Below, piece by piece: positions 61,056 to 64,000 of a stretch of DNA of 64,000 nt. Both the position numbers and the translations under genes were made by a program. Source of the stretch: Ancylobacter vacuolatus (GTDB lineage: Bacteria; Pseudomonadota; Alphaproteobacteria; Rhizobiales; Xanthobacteraceae); assembly GCF_030813595.1 (NCBI RefSeq), contig NZ_JAUSUH010000012.1, positions 62,001 through 126,000 of the forward strand, written 5' to 3'. The notes under the pieces are model-generated. The model saw nothing but the letters and a program-made list of their open reading frames with translations, did not search any database and was not told the origin of the DNA. Positions within the stretch are counted from its first letter, which is position 1, and each line of letters begins with the position of its first letter.

Positions 61056-61648
61056 CTCGCCCCTGTGGTCCCGGCCTTGGGCGCACGCTTGGCCCTCGCG
61101 CGCTTAGGTCTAAGTGCCCGCGCCGCTGCCCGCCGCGCCGCCTTGTCGATCTCGGTGGAAAGCTCGCCCTTGATCCGGCCGAGCACCTGCTCGCGGGTGG
61201 CGGAGAAGGCCGGGCGTAGATAGGCGCGCGGCGCCTGCTTGACCGAACCGAATTCCTGCACGATGCGCTTGATCGCGTTGCGCTTGCTCTTCGCCTTGGC
61301 CGGGCCGACATACACCTCGACGAATGCCTTGCCCGCGCCGGCCTGCCGGCGCGCATCGCGCAGCGCCGTCTGCGCCTCGCCCTTGCTGCCGCCGGCGCGC
61401 ATCACCTCGCCAAAGGCCCGCAGCCCGGCATCGCCCTCGACGCTGTTTTTCGTCGCGGCGATAATCGATTCCGACAGCTCGCCCGTCTCGCCTTTCGGCG
61501 CCAGCGCCGCCGCCTTGGCCACCATGGGCTGCGCCGAGCGGATAAGCGCCCGCCGCATCACGCCGCGCGCCGTCGCCTTCGACAGCTCGCTCAGCGCCGC
61601 GTCGAGTTCCTTAAGGCCTTCAACGGAAACCTTGAGCCTGCCGACCAT
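61052..61648 (-). CDS. HK97 gp10-like head-tail connector protein
   Basis: This is a 198-residue protein. VSVEGLKELDAALSELSKAT at the start and LAPKGETGELSESI in the middle identify the gp10/neck family. The C-terminus is highly basic (RALRPKRARAKRAPK). ATG 61648 overlaps the stop of the head closure gene; upstream codons belong to that gene's shadow frame. Confidence 0.85.
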   Translation of the reverse strand: MVGRLKVSVEGLKELDAALSELSKATARGVMRRALIRSAQPMVAKAAALAPKGETGELSESIIAATKNSVEGDAGLRAFGEVMRAGGSKGEAQTALRDARRQAGAGKAFVEVYVGPAKAKSKRNAIKRIVQEFGSVKQAPRAYLRPAFSATREQVLGRIKGELSTEIDKAARRAAARALRPKRARAKRAPKAGTTGAR

Positions 61649-61983
61649 CACTCGGCCCTCGCCGAGGCGGTGATCTCGATCCCGTCGCGCCGACCGATCT
61701 CCTTGGCGCCTGATATGTCGAAAGTCCGGCCCTCGAAATCCAGCCACCACAGAGGCGACAGGGCGGCGACATCAGGGCTCCAGCGTATGCGGAAGCGGGC
61801 GGTGATCGTCGCCCCCACCTCCGCCGACTGCATCCGCTCGCGGTCGGAGGCCGGCGCATATTCCGCCCACACCCCCCGCGCCACCGGCGCGCCGAGGATC
61901 GGTGCGTTGAAGCCGTCGCGCCCCGTCTCGGCACCCGGCTCATAGAGCGTGATGCGGCGGTCCATCTTGCCGGGGTCGGCCAT
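61648..61983 (-). CDS. Head closure/head-tail adaptor protein
   Basis: This is a 111-residue protein of the SPP1 gp16-like joining family. It opens with DRRITLYEPGAETGRDGFN and has the beta-rich core WAEYAPASDRERMQS...GRTFDISGAKEIGRRDGIEI. It overlaps both neighbours by a base or two, indicating tight coupling in the connector module. Confidence 0.87.
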   Translation of the reverse strand: MADPGKMDRRITLYEPGAETGRDGFNAPILGAPVARGVWAEYAPASDRERMQSAEVGATITARFRIRWSPDVAALSPLWWLDFEGRTFDISGAKEIGRRDGIEITASARAE

Positions 61984-62534
61984 CAGAACCTCCGCACCCG
62001 GATCAGCTTGCGCAAATCATGCGCGGCGGCGGGATACTGGCCGAAGGCCTCGCGGTCGTCGTACCAGTATTTGGTCAGCAGCCGCACGCCCTGCTTCGCA
62101 ATGGCGAGAAAGGGCTCGCCTTCCGGGCAGCCGGCGACATAGCGAATGCGGATCGTGTCCGGCGCGGCATCCAACGGCCAGGGGGAAGCAGGCAGAAGCT
62201 GCCCATCCACCCGCCGCCCATCGGCAAAGCGCACGTCAGCGGCATCAATGGTCTGCTCGGCACCCTCGGCATCGACATAGGCGATGCTGACAAGCGAGGT
62301 GAAGGTGGGCGCCGGAATGTCGATGCCCCCGCACGGAAAGCAGGGGAGATCGAATTCCAGCGTCTGGGCGCCAATGGCGCGGCCGATGCTGCGAGGGCCG
62401 TCGAAAAACGCCGAAGCCGACGCGAGGAAGGCGTTGATCAGATCGTCTTCCAGGGTGGAATCCACGCGCAGATACAGCTTGGCCTCCACCAGCGTCACGA
62501 GCGGATCCGGTGCTTCGACGACCCTCGGCAGCAT
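61983..62534 (-). CDS. Head-tail connector protein (gp6-like)
   Basis: This is a 183-residue protein. PLVTLVEAKLYLRVDSTLED then DDLINAFLASASAFF is the hallmark of gp6/phiE125 gp8-type DNA packaging or connector proteins. The C-terminal VRLLTKYWYDDREAFG is also conserved. ATG 62534 begins four bases after the preceding stop; an upstream in-frame start at 62573 would overlap. Confidence 0.87.
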   Translation of the reverse strand: MLPRVVEAPDPLVTLVEAKLYLRVDSTLEDDLINAFLASASAFFDGPRSIGRAIGAQTLEFDLPCFPCGGIDIPAPTFTSLVSIAYVDAEGAEQTIDAADVRFADGRRVDGQLLPASPWPLDAAPDTIRIRYVAGCPEGEPFLAIAKQGVRLLTKYWYDDREAFGQYPAAAHDLRKLIRVRRF

Positions 62535-62538
62535 GGCG

Positions 62539-62976
62539 TCAGGCCTGGTCGGCTTCGGGCTTGTTGAAGCCATGGCCCTTCAGCACGATGGCGGCGATCG
62601 GCGTGCCGGTGCCGTGCGTGCCGGCGAAGTCGGCCAGAAGCTTCAGATAGCGCCGCCCGCCTTTGTAGCCGGCGCGGTAGACCGCTGCCGCCGCATGCGC
62701 CGCCACCAGCGACTTGATGATCCCGCCCGCGGCGACGGTGACGCCGAGCACGTCCTTCTGCTCCACCGCGTCATAGGTCGAATCGTCGTCGCTGTGCGTC
62801 AGCTTGAATTCGACCTTGTTGGTGCCGGAAAAGGTGATGCCGCCAATGCCGATGGCGAGCACGATCTCGGCGGCGTTGTAGCCCTGCAGGTCGATGGCGG
62901 CAGGGGTATTGTCGGCCGACAGGGTGGCGTTGCCGATGGCAACGGCCGCCGTCAGCCCCGAATGAATGTCCTTCAT
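62539..62976 (-). CDS. Phage structural protein of unknown function
   Basis: This is a 145-residue protein directly after the capsid gene. The beta-rich sequence (MKDIHSGLTAAVAIGNATLS; NAAEIVLAIGIGGITFSGTN; KVEFKLTHSDDDSTYDAVEQ) resembles small virion proteins found at this position in rhizobial prophages. It could be a capsid decoration protein. The Met 16 codons upstream was rejected because the sequence before MKDIHSG lacks conservation-like character. Confidence 0.68.
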   Translation of the reverse strand: MKDIHSGLTAAVAIGNATLSADNTPAAIDLQGYNAAEIVLAIGIGGITFSGTNKVEFKLTHSDDDSTYDAVEQKDVLGVTVAAGGIIKSLVAAHAAAAVYRAGYKGGRRYLKLLADFAGTHGTGTPIAAIVLKGHGFNKPEADQA

Positions 62977-63064
62977 GGGGAAGCCCTTTGCGAAGAGGTG
63001 GGTTTTGCCGCAGGGGCGCGGCATCAGGCCGGCGGCGCGCGCCGCCGGCCGGGGCGCGATATCG

Positions 63065-64000
63065 TCAGGTGCTGATCTTCAGCAGCTTGATGGCCTCGAA
63101 GTTCTGCACGCCGCCGCCAACCCGCTTGGTGGTGTAGAACGCCACCTTGCCGTTCACCTTGTAGGGGTTGCGGAGCACGCGGATGCCGGCGCGGTCGATC
63201 ACGAGATAGCCACGCTGAAAGTCGCCGAAGGCGATCGGGAAGGCATTGGCCGCCACCGAAGGCATGTTGTCGTCGGTGATCACGGGCTTGCCGAGAATGG
63301 TCGACGGCGCCTCGGGGGTGGTCGGCGGCGCCCAGAGATAATTACCCTGTCCGTCCTTCATCTTGCGCAGCGAGCCCACCGTGACATCGGACATCAGCCA
63401 GTTGGCATTGTTGCGATAGCCGGCCTTCAGCGCGTGGAAGACTTCGATCAGCGCATCGGCCGGCGCCGAAGTGGCGAAGGCCGCGGCAGCGCCGCTGACG
63501 ATGAAGCCGAGCTTGCCCCAGGCATAGGAGGCATTCGCCACCATGTCATAGGAGAGCAGCCCGCGGGGCTTCTTCACGCCATTGCCGGTGATGAAGGAGG
63601 CGCCTTCCATCTCGGCGAAGGTGGTGGACACCTCGTCGGCCAGCCACTGCTCGATGTCGATCCGCGCGTCGTCGAGCACGATCTGGGTGGCGTAGGGCTC
63701 AGCATAGAGCTCCGCCACCGGGAATTCCGTCGACTTCAGCTTGGGCGTTTCCGTCTCGGTGCGCGCATCTTCCTCGCCCACCCAGCCGGCGCCGGCGCCG
63801 CCCATATTGACATCCTTGGTGTAGGAGCCGGTCGAGATCGTGATGACGCGGGAGGCCGAGCGCAGCGCCGAGACGGTGCCGAGCACGCGGTCGATGGTGG
63901 CTTCCATCGTGGTGGGCACCACGAACCCACCATCGGGGTTGGACTGGCTGGTGAGGCCGGCCTTCACTTCCAGATCGCGCAGGCCATCCTTCACGTCGCG
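63065..64000 (-). CDS. HK97-family major capsid protein (N-terminus outside window)
   Basis: At least 311 C-terminal residues are visible, in frame to the window edge. HK97-fold signatures include SNPDGGFVVPTTMEATIDRV, the E-loop region, ASFITGNGVKKPRGLLSYDM, the P-domain ANWLMSDVTVGSLRKMKDGQ, and the closing FGDFQRGYLVIDRAGIRVLR. The expected N-terminal scaffolding (delta) domain lies beyond 64,000. A GTG near 63,994 is internal, not the start. Confidence 0.93.
   Translation of the reverse strand, partial: RDVKDGLRDLEVKAGLTSQSNPDGGFVVPTTMEATIDRVLGTVSALRSASRVITISTGSYTKDVNMGGAGAGWVGEEDARTETETPKLKSTEFPVAELYAEPYATQIVLDDARIDIEQWLADEVSTTFAEMEGASFITGNGVKKPRGLLSYDMVANASYAWGKLGFIVSGAAAAFATSAPADALIEVFHALKAGYRNNANWLMSDVTVGSLRKMKDGQGNYLWAPPTTPEAPSTILGKPVITDDNMPSVAANAFPIAFGDFQRGYLVIDRAGIRVLRNPYKVNGKVAFYTTKRVGGGVQNFEAIKLLKIST

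Larger units (their letters stand above)
45766..64000. mobile_element. Temperate siphovirus prophage, late-gene end (incomplete in window)
   Basis: Contiguous head, connector, tail, host-recognition and lysis genes all run right to left and end near tRNA-Gln. The tail module is of the alphaproteobacterial kind with GTA-like components, but the lysis cassette and fibres show it is a phage rather than a gene transfer agent. Portal, terminase, protease, integrase and repressor are expected past 64,000. The first 296 bases after the tRNA (45766-46061) hold no gene I can support. Confidence 0.88.

Noticed and set aside
45766-64000. Whole right-hand region as a gene transfer agent
   Set aside because: Several parts are GTA-like, but a lysis cassette, collar fibre, tRNA-adjacent end and morons fit a temperate phage.

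Overview
The window is a 64 kb stretch of a high-GC alphaproteobacterial chromosome. The gene set points to Hyphomicrobiales (Rhizobiales), for example an Ancylobacter/Starkeya/Xanthobacter-like genus. The main clues are an Irr-type Fur-family regulator with a heme motif divergent from fabA-fabB-fabI, a membrane-anchored CycM-like cytochrome c, a dnaJ-fabI-phosphatase cluster, an extensin-like protein, RT0821-like and DUF1499 proteins, and dispersed palindromic repeats. The genus is inference; the ordinal-level placement rests on gene content and synteny known for the group.

Positions 1-45,765 are ordinary chromosome. In order they hold: a partial gene at the left edge; a sensor kinase/response regulator pair; a mobile-element scar beside tRNA-Arg(CCG); a pyruvate decarboxylase and a divergent SHMT-like PLP enzyme; moeB; a cluster of REP-like repeats; a D-2-hydroxyacid dehydrogenase; a divergent tautomerase/LysR pair with a palindromic operator; irr facing fabA-fabB-fabI; a methyltransferase; kdsB-pheA; cycM; a Yej-type peptide ABC operon with two binding proteins; a NUDIX gene; a long minus-strand run (dnaJ, fabI2, exported protein, phosphatase, M17 peptidase, MarR, NlpC/P60); pdxH, an SDR and corA; an L,D-transpeptidase; a class III aminotransferase; an extensin-like protein; a HAD phosphatase; DUF1499; an MBL hydrolase; a beta-carbonic anhydrase; a DUF892 protein; an orphan amidoligase; and tRNA-Pro(CGG).

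From tRNA-Gln(TTG) at 45,691-45,765 to the right edge lies one end of a temperate siphovirus prophage. Its late operon runs right to left: HK97-type capsid (cut by the edge), head-tail connectors, tail tube with an Ig-like domain, a two-frame tail assembly chaperone with a probable -1 frameshift, tape measure, tail tip proteins, a GTA-like spike base protein, collar fibre, fibre chaperone, two probable host-binding proteins, and a lysis cassette (holin-like protein, SAR-type endolysin with an extra C-terminal anchor, overlapping Rz/Rz1). Portal, terminase, integrase and repressor are not in the window. At the tRNA end three small genes run the opposite way. Two of them, a ParB-like protein and a ribbon-helix-helix protein, overlap and have their own promoter and a candidate operator. 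This looks like a moron or lysogenic-conversion module and is the best candidate here for something undescribed.
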